DNA from: Propionivibrio sp.
GTDB taxonomy: Bacteria; Pseudomonadota; Gammaproteobacteria; Burkholderiales; Rhodocyclaceae
Length of the DNA stretch: 64,000 bases
Direction of reading: 5' to 3'
Assembly (NCBI GenBank): GCA_029975435.1
Contig: JARKPC010000088.1
Location: 1-64,000 of the forward strand
The notes under the pieces are model-generated. The model was given only the letters and a program-made list of their open reading frames with translations. It did no database searches and was not told the origin of the DNA. The translations under genes were made by a program, and so were the position numbers. This document shows positions 12,763 to 23,773 of this stretch, in pieces (the stretch's first letter is position 1; every line of letters begins with the position of its first letter).

Positions 12763-13776
12763 ATGGGCCTGCCACGCCGCGAGATCGGCCCTTTCAGCGT
12801 CTCGTCCATCGGACTGGGCTGCATGAGCCTGAGCGAGAACTACGGCGCGCCGCCCCCCATCGACGTTGCGGAAGCTGTCCTGCACCGCGCTTTGGACCTC
12901 GGCATCGACTATTTCGACACCGCCGCGCTGTACGGCTTCGGCACCAACGAGGCGCTGGTCGGCCGCGTGCTCAAGCCGTACCGCGACCGGATCATGCTGG
13001 CCAGCAAGTGCGGCGTAACCGGGGTGGATGGCAAGCGCGTGGTCGACAACCGGCCCGAGACGCTCCGCCGGACCTGCGAAGAGTCGCTGCGCCGCCTGCA
13101 GACCGACGCCATCGACCTGTATTACCTGCACCGCCTCGACCGCAGCGTGCCGATCGAGGACAGCATCGGCGCTCTGGCCGGCCTGGTGCGCGCCGGGAAG
13201 ATCCGCAGCATCGGGATTTCCGAGATGTCGGCGGCCACGCTGCGGCGGGCGCATGCGGTGCATCCGATCGCCGCCGTCCAGAGCGAATACTCGCTGTGGA
13301 CGCGCGAGCCGGAAATCGCCGTTTTCGACGCCTGCCGCGAACTCGGCACGGCCTTCGTCGCGTTCAGCCCGCTGGCGCGCAGCTTCCTCACCGGCGTCCT
13401 GTACGACCCGGGCACGCAGTTCGAGAAAGGCGACATCCGCCTCGGCATGCCGCGCTTCCAGCCGGAGAACTTCCGCAAGAACCTGGAACTGCTCGGGCCG
13501 TACCGCCGGATTGCCGAGGAAGCCGGGTGCACCATGGCGCAGCTCGCGCTGGCGTGGATCCTGGCGAAGGCGCCGTTCATCGTGCCGATCACCGGCACCA
13601 GGAATCCGCGGCATCTCGAAGAGAGCGTCGGCGCGGCGGCGGTATCGCTTCCGCCCGAGATCGTCGCCCGCCTCGATCGGCTGATCAACCAGCACACCGT
13701 CGCCGGCCCACGCTACAGCGAAGCCACGCAGAAGGACATCGACACCGAGACCTTTGACGCCGCGCAGGCAAGATGA
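12763..13776 (+). CDS. aldo/keto reductase
   Basis: SSIGLGCMSLSENYG; LDLGIDYFDTAALYG; ALAWILAKAPFIVPITGTRNPRHLEE. Confidence 0.9.
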   Translation: MGLPRREIGPFSVSSIGLGCMSLSENYGAPPPIDVAEAVLHRALDLGIDYFDTAALYGFGTNEALVGRVLKPYRDRIMLASKCGVTGVDGKRVVDNRPETLRRTCEESLRRLQTDAIDLYYLHRLDRSVPIEDSIGALAGLVRAGKIRSIGISEMSAATLRRAHAVHPIAAVQSEYSLWTREPEIAVFDACRELGTAFVAFSPLARSFLTGVLYDPGTQFEKGDIRLGMPRFQPENFRKNLELLGPYRRIAEEAGCTMAQLALAWILAKAPFIVPITGTRNPRHLEESVGAAAVSLPPEIVARLDRLINQHTVAGPRYSEATQKDIDTETFDAAQAR

Positions 13777-14156
13777 AACGGCAGGGCACGAGGAGACTCA
13801 CCATGGTCATATCGAAACAGAAACGCGAAATCCCCGGCACCGTGTTGTTCGACGGCGAGCAGGCGCGCAAGGGTTACGCGCTCAACAAGATGTGCTTCTC
13901 GTTCAACTCGGCGGAGAACCGCGCCGAGTTCGTGCGCGACGAGGACGCCTACTGCGCGAAGTACGGCCTGACCCCCGAGCAGCGCGCCGCCATCGCCAGC
14001 CGCAACGTATTGCAACTGCTCGCCGCCGGCGGCAACGTCTACTACCTCGCCAAGTTCGCCGGCATCTTCGGCCTCGATATGCAGGACGTCGGCGCCCAGC
14101 AGACCGGGATGAGCAAGGATGCGTTCAAGGCCAAACTGATCGACGCGGGGAGATGA
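13773..14156 (+). CDS. ligA: protocatechuate 4,5-dioxygenase alpha subunit-like (LigA), copy 2
   Basis: IPGTVLFDGEQARKGYALNKMCFSFNSAENRAEFVRDED, a paralogue of 10577..10969; start may be 13803. Confidence 0.85.
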   Translation: MKRQGTRRLTMVISKQKREIPGTVLFDGEQARKGYALNKMCFSFNSAENRAEFVRDEDAYCAKYGLTPEQRAAIASRNVLQLLAAGGNVYYLAKFAGIFGLDMQDVGAQQTGMSKDAFKAKLIDAGR

Positions 14157-15001
14157 GCATGGCCACCATCGTCGGCGCGATCACCACCTCGCACGTCCCC
14201 GCCATCGGCGGCGCCATCGCCAAGAACAAGCAGCAGGACCCCTACTGGAAGCCGTCGTTCTTCGACGGCTTCCCCGTGGCGCACCAATGGCTTGACAAGG
14301 TCAGGCCGGACGTTGCCGTCGTCATCTACAACGACCACGGCCTCAACTTCTTCCTCGACAAGATGCCGACCTTCGCCGTCGGTGCCGCGCCGGAATACTG
14401 CAACGCCGACGAAGGCTGGGGCATCCCTGCCCTGCCTCCGCACCGCGGCGACCTCGATCTGTCGTGGCACCTGATCGAGTCGCTGATCGCCGAGGAATTC
14501 GACCTCACCACCTGCCAGGAGATGCTGATCGACCACGCCTTCGCCATCCCCATGGAATTGCTCTGGCCCGGCCCGGCGCCCTGCCCGGTGCGCACCGTGC
14601 CGGTGTGCATCAACACCGTGCAGTTCCCACTGCCGACGCCGGCGCGCTGCTTCAAGCTCGGCGCGGCCATCGGGCGCGCCATCGAGTTTTGGGACAACGA
14701 CGCGCGCGTGGTCATCGTCGGCACCGGCGGCCTGTCGCACCAGCTCGACGGCCAGCGCGCCGGATTCCTCAACAAAGAGTTCGACCTGCTGTTCATGGAC
14801 AAGCTGATCGACGACCCGCTGTGGGTGACGCGCTACTCGATCCCCGACCTGGTCGAGCTGACCGGGACGCAGGGCGTCGAGCTGCTGATGTGGCTCACCG
14901 CGCGCGCCGCTTTGCCTGGCGGCGTCAACAAGGTGCATTCCAACTACCACATCCCGATCTCCAACACCGCCGCGGCGCTGATGGTGCTGGAGTCGGTCTG
15001 A
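14153..15001 (+). CDS. ligB: protocatechuate 4,5-dioxygenase beta subunit-like (LigB), copy 2
   Basis: [60 protein letters not shown] overlap with LigA2. Confidence 0.87.
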   Translation: MSMATIVGAITTSHVPAIGGAIAKNKQQDPYWKPSFFDGFPVAHQWLDKVRPDVAVVIYNDHGLNFFLDKMPTFAVGAAPEYCNADEGWGIPALPPHRGDLDLSWHLIESLIAEEFDLTTCQEMLIDHAFAIPMELLWPGPAPCPVRTVPVCINTVQFPLPTPARCFKLGAAIGRAIEFWDNDARVVIVGTGGLSHQLDGQRAGFLNKEFDLLFMDKLIDDPLWVTRYSIPDLVELTGTQGVELLMWLTARAALPGGVNKVHSNYHIPISNTAAALMVLESV

Positions 15002-15072
15002 GAGCCATGAAATCGACTGATGGCCAATCAGCCCATCCCAGTCAAGAGGCCACCGCATACCCGTCACACATC

Positions 15073-15146
15073 GGTCATTCCGGCGAAAGCCCGAATCCCG
15101 GTTTTTCGGAGCACAAACTGGATCCCGGCCTGCGCCGGGATGACGA
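15073..15146. repeat. REP/BIME-like dispersed palindromic repeat, copy 2
   Basis: gtcattccggcgaaagcccgaatcc ... ggatcccggcctgcgccgggatgacga. Confidence 0.65.
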
Positions 15147-15171
15147 AAGATTGGGCCGGGGAAGGGGATGA

Positions 15172-16425
<1,254 letters not shown>

Positions 16426-16584
16426 GCGCGGCTGATACCGAGTACTGGGGATAGGCCAGGATTGTTTCAAATGTGGAAGAAGCAGTCCTGGCTGCCCTTG
16501 CAAGCGCAAACAGAATCAGCTGCGATCACGTGCCTTCGCTGGTTTGATCCGGGAACAATCGTGGCCTGTCCCCGCTCGGGCAAC

Positions 16585-17541
16585 TCAGATCCCGTATATC
16601 CGGTTGTAGGCCGCCAGCGCCTTGCTGACTTCGGCCGAGGGACGGGCGGCGTCGCCGAGACCGAACTCGGCCTGCAGCGACGTCCTGTTTTCCGTGATGT
16701 AGTCGATCACGCGGTCGAGATTGTCCAGGCGGTTGGGGATGAAGTTGTTGCTCGAATTGAGCAGTTCGGCCGACTTGGCGAAATTGGCCGCAAACTGCTG
16801 CACCGTGTCGATCACACCGCTCCGGTTCTTCGCGAGGGCAGCATCGAGCTCGGCGGCGTCGATGGACAGCAGATTCGAGGATGGGTCGATACTGAAACCG
16901 AGATCGTTCAGCCCGCGAAAGCCGCTGGCTGCGCCGTTGAAGATGTTTTCGATGCTCTGTTCGAGTTCGTACAGCGAGATCTCGGCGGCTTGCGTGCCGT
17001 GCAGCAAGCCGTTGGTCCTGATGCTGGGATCGAAGCGTTCGATCCAGGCGTTGTACTTGTCGGCGAAGTCCTGCAACTGCGCCTTGATCGTCGCGTCGTC
17101 CATCGTTCCGTCGACGCTACCCAGCGTTTCCGCCGTGCCCTGCAAGGCCTTGACGCCCGCGCCCAGTTCGCTCAACTCGGCGTACTGCGCCTTGTAGGTG
17201 ACGTCCCTAGAGTTGATGACGCTCATCATGCGGTAGGCGGACTCCGGGTCGAACAGCGAGACGTTGCGACCGATTGCGGAGAGGCGCTGGCTGTCGGCGG
17301 ACGAGGATTTCAGCGTGCTCAGGAAATCGAGGTTTGACGTATCGCCGTTGTTGCCGAGCAGCGATCCGATCAACGCGCTGAACGACTCCGACCGGATGCT
17401 CGCCACGCGTAATGCCAAGGACGAAGCGAAATCCCCGGCTGTGCCCTGATTCAGCGAGAGCATCGAGTTGCCGGCGCCATTTGTCTGGCGCGCGGATTGA
17501 AGCATTCCCAATAGGCTGCTTACGGTTCCGATGGGTGACAT
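16585..17541 (-). CDS. FliD-like (flagellar hook-associated protein 2 C-terminal-like) protein, no flagellar neighbours
   Basis: GFRGLNDLGFSIDPSSNLLSIDAAELDAALAKNRSGVIDTVQQFAANF resembles the FliD C-terminal core; start MSPIGTVSS at 17541. Confidence 0.55.
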   Translation of the reverse strand: MSPIGTVSSLLGMLQSARQTNGAGNSMLSLNQGTAGDFASSLALRVASIRSESFSALIGSLLGNNGDTSNLDFLSTLKSSSADSQRLSAIGRNVSLFDPESAYRMMSVINSRDVTYKAQYAELSELGAGVKALQGTAETLGSVDGTMDDATIKAQLQDFADKYNAWIERFDPSIRTNGLLHGTQAAEISLYELEQSIENIFNGAASGFRGLNDLGFSIDPSSNLLSIDAAELDAALAKNRSGVIDTVQQFAANFAKSAELLNSSNNFIPNRLDNLDRVIDYITENRTSLQAEFGLGDAARPSAEVSKALAAYNRIYGI

Positions 17542-17890
17542 GGTGCCTCCTGCTGCAATTACTTGATGGGATGTCCGGACTTCCGGCGCATCGATGTGCA
17601 TTGAGCAATTTGTGCGCCAGATTGCGAGCGCGCACCGATGGGGACTTGAAACAAGGCTTGCCGCCTACCTGCGGCCGTCGGAAATGGCGAATAGGACAGT
17701 GTTGTCCGGCGATACGGCAAACATTGCCGGACTGGCAGGCTGGGACACCGGTCATAACCGCATCGCTTGCCTAACGCACATCGGCGGGCCTATTCTGGAA
17801 TCCGGCCGCCCTCGCTTCCGTGTGGGAAATCCCGAACGTCGCTAGGCAAATCATCCCGAACACGCGTGAATAGAAAAAAGGAGAACCATC

Positions 17891-18202
17891 ATGAGACAAA
17901 CCGCCGTTTCCCTCGCCCTTGCCGGCCTGCTCGCCTTCACCGCCGCCGGCTGCGCCGTGACGCGCGACCAGTCGACCGTCGGCGAGTACATCGACGATTC
18001 GGTCATCACCACCCGCGTCAAGGCGAAGTTCGCCGACGACAGCCAGGTCAGCGCGATGTCGATCACCGTCGAGACATTGAAGGGCGTCGTTCAGCTTTCG
18101 GGGTTCGCGAAAAACTCCACGGAAAGAAACCGCGCCGGTGAGATTGCGCGGACGACTAGCGGCGTCAAGGGCGTGGTCAACAACCTCGTGATCCGGCCGT
18201 AG
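17891..18202 (+). CDS. BON-domain lipoprotein (OsmY-like)
   Basis: Lipobox-like TAAGCAV; YIDDSVITTRVKAKFADD ... GVVQLSGFAKNSTERNRAGEIARTTSGVKGVVNNLVI. Confidence 0.85.
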   Translation: MRQTAVSLALAGLLAFTAAGCAVTRDQSTVGEYIDDSVITTRVKAKFADDSQVSAMSITVETLKGVVQLSGFAKNSTERNRAGEIARTTSGVKGVVNNLVIRP

Positions 18203-18225
18203 TCGGTTTTGAACCAGGAGAAGCT

Positions 18226-18296
18226 CGTCATTCCGGCGCACGCCGGAATTCAGCAAGATCAACGCACTGGGCGCCGGCTTTCGCCGGTGCGACGAC
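18226..18296. repeat. REP/BIME-like dispersed palindromic repeat, copy 3
   Basis: cgtcattccggcgcacgccggaattca ... gcgccggctttcgccggtgcgacga. Confidence 0.6.
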
Positions 18297-18299
18297 GGC

Positions 18300-18569
18300 T
18301 TAACGCTCCGCCCCCGACCTGCTCTTCCGCCACGCTTCCAGGTCCGCCCGCTCGATCAGCGTCTCCTGTTGATTGATGTTGCCGGGCAGGCCGCTGCCGT
18401 CCCATTGCTCGGTTGCCCAACGCTTGATGTTGGCGTTCAGTTCGCCGTGCTCGACGGCGTGGATCAGCGCCACCTCCGCATCATGGAAGGACAATGATTC
18501 GCCCGCCAGCAGTTCGGTCGCCTCGCGCAGCGACAGCGACGTACCGTGCCCCAGTTGCTGTTTATCCAT
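18300..18569 (-). CDS. hypothetical protein
   Basis: MDKQQLGHGTSLSLREATELLAGESLSFHDAEVALIHAVEHGELNANIKRW; compact ORF next to the DUF1289-like gene. Confidence 0.5.
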   Translation of the reverse strand: MDKQQLGHGTSLSLREATELLAGESLSFHDAEVALIHAVEHGELNANIKRWATEQWDGSGLPGNINQQETLIERADLEAWRKSRSGAER

Positions 18570-18756
18570 GTGCTGCCTCCTTGATCGACGCCAGTTGCTT
18601 CGGAGCTTCCGGCGACGCTTCGTCCTTGCCAACCTTGCCGATGGCGCAGTTCTCCGGCGCTCCGAGGTCGGGCGGTCGGCCGCATGCGGTGCAGTAGCCA
18701 CGCGCATCGATGATGCAGTACCCGATGCACGGGTAGGGAATCGCTCGTCGCTTCAT
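18562..18756 (-). CDS. small DUF1289-like Cys-rich protein
   Basis: PCIGYCIIDARGYCTACGRPPD, spaced like DUF1289 (PCIGVC...CxGCxRT); overlaps the start of the next ORF. Confidence 0.55.
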   Translation of the reverse strand: MKRRAIPYPCIGYCIIDARGYCTACGRPPDLGAPENCAIGKVGKDEASPEAPKQLASIKEAAHG

Positions 18757-18960
18757 GAAGACACTCCTTGTTTCCGATCCGTTTCAACAGCAATGCGTTT
18801 TCCGGAACCGTACGACCCCATCCGAACTACTCGCCGCAACCGGCAATTGGCGCTATCGGCAACCAGTAAACATGGAAACACACCCTTACATCTTCAATGT
18901 TGTCCTCCATTCCTGCCCTGCGTTAATCAATTACAGGACATCGCCTTATTGGAGAGCAGC

Positions 18961-19149
18961 GTGAGAAAAGCCTTGTTTGCCCTTGTTGCGACGGTCACGC
19001 TCGCGGGCTCGGGCGGTTGCATGGTTGTGCCGGTCCACGACGGTTATGGCTACGGTTATGTGGAGCCCAGAGTCTCGGTAGTAGTTCCGTATGGGTATTA
19101 TGGAGAAGGACACCACCACTACCACGGCGGGCCGAGAGGTAGATGGTAA
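18961..19149 (+). CDS. small lipoprotein, Gly/Tyr/His-rich
   Basis: GTG start; VRKALFALVATVTLAGSGGCMVVPVHDGYGYGYVEPRVSVVVPYGYYGEGHHHYHGGPRGRW. Confidence 0.5.
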   Translation: MRKALFALVATVTLAGSGGCMVVPVHDGYGYGYVEPRVSVVVPYGYYGEGHHHYHGGPRGRW

Positions 19150-19349
19150 AACTGGGCTGGTCGCCAAGAAAAATTGCCGGAGCTTGAAAAATGTGAGCGC
19201 GGAGAGCGGATAAGCGGCCGATTCACTTCTACAATATCGGTTGCCGACACTGGCGCGCCCCGCTCTCTCCCCTATGCACCCCGATGATCTGCCGACGCCC
19301 CCTCCGTTCCAGTCACTTGTGAGGATGCGGCCTGCCGCTCCCGGCCGCC

Positions 19350-20258
19350 ATGAGTAAGCCTCATTCTGGGAGTTCCGAAGTTTCCAGAGGCGTATTGATG
19401 GTCATGACGGCGGTGGCAATTTTCTCCGTCGGCGACCTCATGGCCAAGTACCTGACGCGCTTCTATCCGATCGCCCTGATCGTCTGGGCGCGCTTCGCCT
19501 TCCACCTGTTGCTCGTCGTGGTCGTGCTCGGCCCGCGCTATGGACGCTCGCTGGTGCGGACCACGCGGCTCGGTGCGCAGACGCTGCGGGGGCTGTTGCT
19601 GGCCTTCGGATCGATATTTTTCGTCAGTGCATTGAAGTACATGCCGCTCGCGGAGACCACGGCCATTGCCTACCTGGCCCCGCTGCTGGTCACGCTGATG
19701 TCCGTTGTGTTTCTCAAGGAGAAGGTCGAACTGGCGCGGTGGATTGCCGTGTTTTGCGGATTCGTCGGCGTTCTCACCATCATCCGCCCCGGCAGCAATG
19801 TGTTTACGTGGGCCGTTCTGCTGCCCATCGGAAACGCCATCTCCTTCGCTTCATACCAGATTCTCACGCGCCGCCTGGCCGGTCTGGAGAGTCCCTACAC
19901 GTCGATTTTCTACGCCGGGCTGGTCGGTATGGCGCTGATGTCGTTCGTGCTGCCCAGCGTCTGGACGCCACCGCAATCGGCGCTCCACGCCGCCCTGTTC
20001 GTCGGCATCGGCACGCTGGGCGGGTTCGGACACCTGATCCTGATCAAGGCCTACGACCACGCACCCGCCTCGCGGCTGGCTCCGTTCAGCTATTCGCAAC
20101 TGATCTGGGTGGCGGCGATCGGTTTCCTTGCGTTCGGCGACTTTCCGGATGCCTGGTCGTTACTCGGAATCGCCATCCTCATCGCCAGCGGGATCTATAT
20201 CGCGAGCCACCAGCGCCGATCGGAACGGCAGCTGCTCAGCGAAGGGAATGACGGCTAG
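19350..20258 (+). CDS. DMT/EamA family transporter
   Basis: Ten hydrophobic segments; AETTAIAYLAPLLVTLMSVVFLKEKVELARW. Confidence 0.88.
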   Translation: MSKPHSGSSEVSRGVLMVMTAVAIFSVGDLMAKYLTRFYPIALIVWARFAFHLLLVVVVLGPRYGRSLVRTTRLGAQTLRGLLLAFGSIFFVSALKYMPLAETTAIAYLAPLLVTLMSVVFLKEKVELARWIAVFCGFVGVLTIIRPGSNVFTWAVLLPIGNAISFASYQILTRRLAGLESPYTSIFYAGLVGMALMSFVLPSVWTPPQSALHAALFVGIGTLGGFGHLILIKAYDHAPASRLAPFSYSQLIWVAAIGFLAFGDFPDAWSLLGIAILIASGIYIASHQRRSERQLLSEGNDG

Positions 20259-20526
20259 TCGGCACGTTCCGGTGCCAACTTGAACGCCACGAGAAGCGCG
20301 ACAGCCTGAAGGGTGGCAGCAAACAAGCGCCACATCGGGAGGTCGTCGCTTTCAATGATGTCTTGCATGGTCAAGTGCATGGTTGCCTCCGGGAAAGCGC
20401 CAATCTATCCCGAGCCGTCTTAAGTGTCAGTGCACTACGTCACACCCGACCCGGTTTTTTTACTCGCGCCGGCAGGCCTTCAAAAGATCACCCCAACTCA
20501 CTTCGCGATTCTTTCGTCCCACCGGT

Positions 20527-20736
20527 TCAATGGAAGTTCTCGGAAGGGATGCTGCGCAACCTTTCCCAGTAATCATCCTCGCGTTCTGCCACTGCGGTTT
20601 TGTAGATTGCCGTCTCGTCCAGCGCGTTGGATCGCTGGTCTTGGTCCCGTCGTCTCTCGATGTCACGGGGCGCCAAGGAGGCAAGGTCGAATTGCCGGCG
20701 ATCCTTGCCGGTTCGTCTTTCATGTTGGGCGCGCAT
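20527..20736 (-). CDS. small charged protein with ERRTGxDRRQ motif
   Basis: MRAQHERRTGKDRRQF ... EDDYWERLRSIP; paralogue of divergent ORF 20894..21076. Confidence 0.5.
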   Translation of the reverse strand: MRAQHERRTGKDRRQFDLASLAPRDIERRRDQDQRSNALDETAIYKTAVAEREDDYWERLRSIPSENFH

Positions 20737-20893
20737 CGCTTCACTCCTCTCTGGAGATCAGAGTTCACCTGATGCTGCTAAGACTGGTCGGGTCGGTCGC
20801 GAGTTCCGGACGGGCTATGAGGAACTCGTGCCCTCGATGGCCTGTCTTATCAATCGTTCGGGAAACTCTGATTTTTTGGAGAGGAGAGCAGCG

Positions 20894-21076
20894 ATGAATG
20901 CCCAACTCGAGAGAAGGACCGGCTACGATCGTAGGCAGGCTGGCACTCATGGTGTCGAGAGACGATTCGTCGATGATCGGCGCGCCGGCTCGGTCAGAGG
21001 GAAGTCGATTTTCGCAAGGCAGTCGAACGAGTCCAACGACGATTACCTGGAAAGGTTGTTCAGACTCCCGATCTGA
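20894..21076 (+). CDS. small charged protein with ERRTGxDRRQ motif
   Basis: MNAQLERRTGYDRRQAG ... NDDYLERLFRLPI; purine-rich RBS gagaggagag. Confidence 0.55.
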   Translation: MNAQLERRTGYDRRQAGTHGVERRFVDDRRAGSVRGKSIFARQSNESNDDYLERLFRLPI

Positions 21077-21147
21077 GGGAAAGTCAGGGTTTCTGCGCGC
21101 CAGGAAGCGATCCGGGCACCCAAGGCCCGAAGTCGCGGCGGCGTCCT

Positions 21148-22302
21148 TTACGCAGGCGGTATTCCGTATCCGACCAGCCTTTCGACCATACGCGACAGGA
21201 TGCCGATGCCATCCTGCATGGCGGCGTGGTCGAAACCCATCTCCGGGTGGTGCAGGCCCGGAAGCAAGCGGCTGCCTAGTCCGACGAATCCGGCTTTGAG
21301 CGCAGGCTTATGCTGCGCGTAGAAGTGGAAATCGTCGGCGCCGGGTGTGACGATAGGGACGAGCAAGCCCTGTTCGCCGAGCACGGCGACGATGGCTTCG
21401 CGCGCCAGATCAATCATGTCGTCGCTGTATTCCGCGGCGACCACGCCCCCCTTGATAGTGACCGAGGCCTTGGCGCCGACGGTGAAGGCAGCGCTTTCGA
21501 CGGCGCGGGTGACCTTGTCGATCAGTTCGCGCATCAGCGGGTTGGTCTGGCAGCGCAGATCCAGTGCCAGCTCGGCCTTGTCCGGGATGATGTTGTTGGC
21601 GCCGCCGCCGGCGATCAGGCGCGTCACCTTGGCGCTATGCGGCACCGTCGGATCAATCCGGATGGCATTGATCGCATTGACCACGGCTGCCGCTGCATCG
21701 ATCACGTTCACGCCGAGGTGCGGACGCGCCCCATGGGCGGAGACGCCGGTCAGCGTCGCCTCGAGGTGGTAGCTCGACCCATGGTAGAGCGCTGGCGTGG
21801 CCTGACCGAGACCGGCTTCCTGTGCCGGGCGCAAGTGAATGCCGAGCAGATGGTCGATGTCGTCTATGACACCGTGCTCGATCATCTTCCTGGCGCCGAA
21901 CAGGGTTTCCTCGCCGGGCTGGAAGATCAGCTTGAGCACGCCCTTTTCGACCTTCCGGCTGGCGGCGACCTTCGCCAGCCCGAGCACCATGGTCATGTGC
22001 GCGTCATGGCCGCAGGAGTGGATATTGCGCAGCTCGCCGCCAACGGTGTGGCTGAGCGCATCCATATCGGCGCGGACACCGACCCCCGGACCGGAGTGCT
22101 TCCCTTTGAGCGTACCGACCACTCCAGTCCCCGCAATACCGGTAGCAACCTCGAAGCCGAGCCGACCAAGCATTTCGGCAACAAAAGCGGAAGTCCTCTT
22201 CTCCTCGAAGCCGACTTCCGGCATGGCGTGAAGGGCTCGGAACGTGGTTTCTATCCACTCTGAATCGATCATCTCATGTACCCCGTTTCGGCTAGACAAC
22301 AA
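21148..22302 (-). CDS. M20 family amidohydrolase (hippurate hydrolase-like)
   Basis: GVRADMDAL; HSCGHDAHMTMVLG; FQPGEE; start may be 22272. Confidence 0.88.
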   Translation of the reverse strand: MLSSRNGVHEMIDSEWIETTFRALHAMPEVGFEEKRTSAFVAEMLGRLGFEVATGIAGTGVVGTLKGKHSGPGVGVRADMDALSHTVGGELRNIHSCGHDAHMTMVLGLAKVAASRKVEKGVLKLIFQPGEETLFGARKMIEHGVIDDIDHLLGIHLRPAQEAGLGQATPALYHGSSYHLEATLTGVSAHGARPHLGVNVIDAAAAVVNAINAIRIDPTVPHSAKVTRLIAGGGANNIIPDKAELALDLRCQTNPLMRELIDKVTRAVESAAFTVGAKASVTIKGGVVAAEYSDDMIDLAREAIVAVLGEQGLLVPIVTPGADDFHFYAQHKPALKAGFVGLGSRLLPGLHHPEMGFDHAAMQDGIGILSRMVERLVGYGIPPA

Positions 22303-22813
22303 GGTTCATGATCCAGAGGGAGATGAACGCGTTCAAGACACAAATCGCGAACATGACAGGAAAGTACTTGCCCTTGGTGCCCGCCACTCCCAGGAGCCTC
22401 CCCATATACTGCAACTGCGAACCCATCAGATACATTGCCGGCGCCAGTATCGCGACGTTGGCTGCGGTCAGCTTGCCCGTAGCGAACAGGCTCGAGGCCA
22501 CGCCGACGCCACCACCCATCGACAGCCAGGAAGCAAACAGCACCATGGCCGCCTCACCGGGGAGCCCAAAGACTCTCATCATCGGGCCAAAGAACGAACC
22601 GAGGAAATCCAGAAACCCGGTAACCTCGAACGCGTAGATGACGACGAAGGCCATCAAGACATTGGGAACCGTGCTGCTGGTGGCGATCTGCCATCCCTTC
22701 CTGGCGCCTTCGACGAAGACATCCGTTACCATTTTTCTCTCTTTGACGGCAACTTGTTCTGCGCCGGCCGTCACATCCTCATTAATTACAGCGACATTTT
22801 CTGCATTTGCCAT
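22292..22813 (-). CDS. YjiG-like membrane protein (nucleoside-recognition/SpmB-type)
   Basis: FVEGARKGWQIATSSTVPNVLMAFVVIYAFEVTGFLDFL; LFASWLSMGGGVGVA. Confidence 0.7.
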   Translation of the reverse strand: MANAENVAVINEDVTAGAEQVAVKERKMVTDVFVEGARKGWQIATSSTVPNVLMAFVVIYAFEVTGFLDFLGSFFGPMMRVFGLPGEAAMVLFASWLSMGGGVGVASSLFATGKLTAANVAILAPAMYLMGSQLQYMGRLLGVAGTKGKYFPVMFAICVLNAFISLWIMNLVV

Positions 22814-22852
22814 CGTATTCTCCCTTGCTGCGTATGCTTGATGAATTGACTC

Positions 22853-23573
22853 TCAGGCGTTCCTGCTGACCACGCTCATATAGGCCCGGAACACGTTCGT
22901 GCCAAAGACCTTCATCACGAAGATGACCGCAAGACACGCGCCTATCGAGACCGGTATGGTTTCACCCGTTGCGCTCGACAAGGCCAGCAGTGCCGCGCCG
23001 GATGAGAGGAAGTTGCTGAGCGGGGCGCCTGCCGAGAACTGGAACATGACGAAGGTTTCCTTTTCCCTTTCGGTCATGCGTTTCTCGTCGGAAAGCGCCC
23101 GGGTCATCGCCGCGCCGGCATCGGTGCTTTGCAGACTCGCAATCAGCGCCAACCCGGCCTCGCCGGGAATGCCGAGCAGCGGGCGCGAGATCACGGTCAG
23201 GATCTGCCGCATTGCCTCCAAGGCGCCGAAGTATTCGACGACAGCGACCATGCCCAAGGCAAACATGACGGTCGGGATAAGTGTCAGGGCGAACATGAAT
23301 CCCTGGCGAGCGCCGTCGCCGCCGGCGCCGGTAAAGTTCCCGCGCTTGGTGACGGTCTTGTTGTCCTTGTCGAGTGTCGCCGAGTTGAGCAAGGTCCCGA
23401 ATTTTCCGTTCAGCGTATTGAAATCCAGCACGCTGGCGATCTTTTGTGACTGTGGTGTGGCGAATACCGTCTTCTTGGCGAGATCGCTCACCATAATCCC
23501 GGAGAAGAAGATGACCGCGAACAATAGCGCCAAGTACGCGCCAATGCCCACTCTTTCGTTGTTTCGTGACATA
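22853..23573 (-). CDS. YjiH-like membrane protein (nucleoside-recognition/SpmA-type)
   Basis: Multi-TM; ALIASLQSTDAGAAMTRALSDEKRMTEREKETFVMFQFSAGAPLSNFLSSGA; adjacent to yjiG-like. Confidence 0.7.
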
Positions 23574-23773
23574 TGAACTCTCCCCAATGTGGAACAGCCT
23601 GGAACCGCTTGGATCACTCAATCGAACCATCACTCCTCGCCCAACACCAGCCAAGGAATTCCCCTTCTCGGGCATTGATCTTGTGAAATATATCTTCTCG
23701 ATAGCGATGCCAAAAGATGTAATATTTTTTGTCGCGATAACTATCTTTTATCACCATCAGGGCGCAAAACCAG

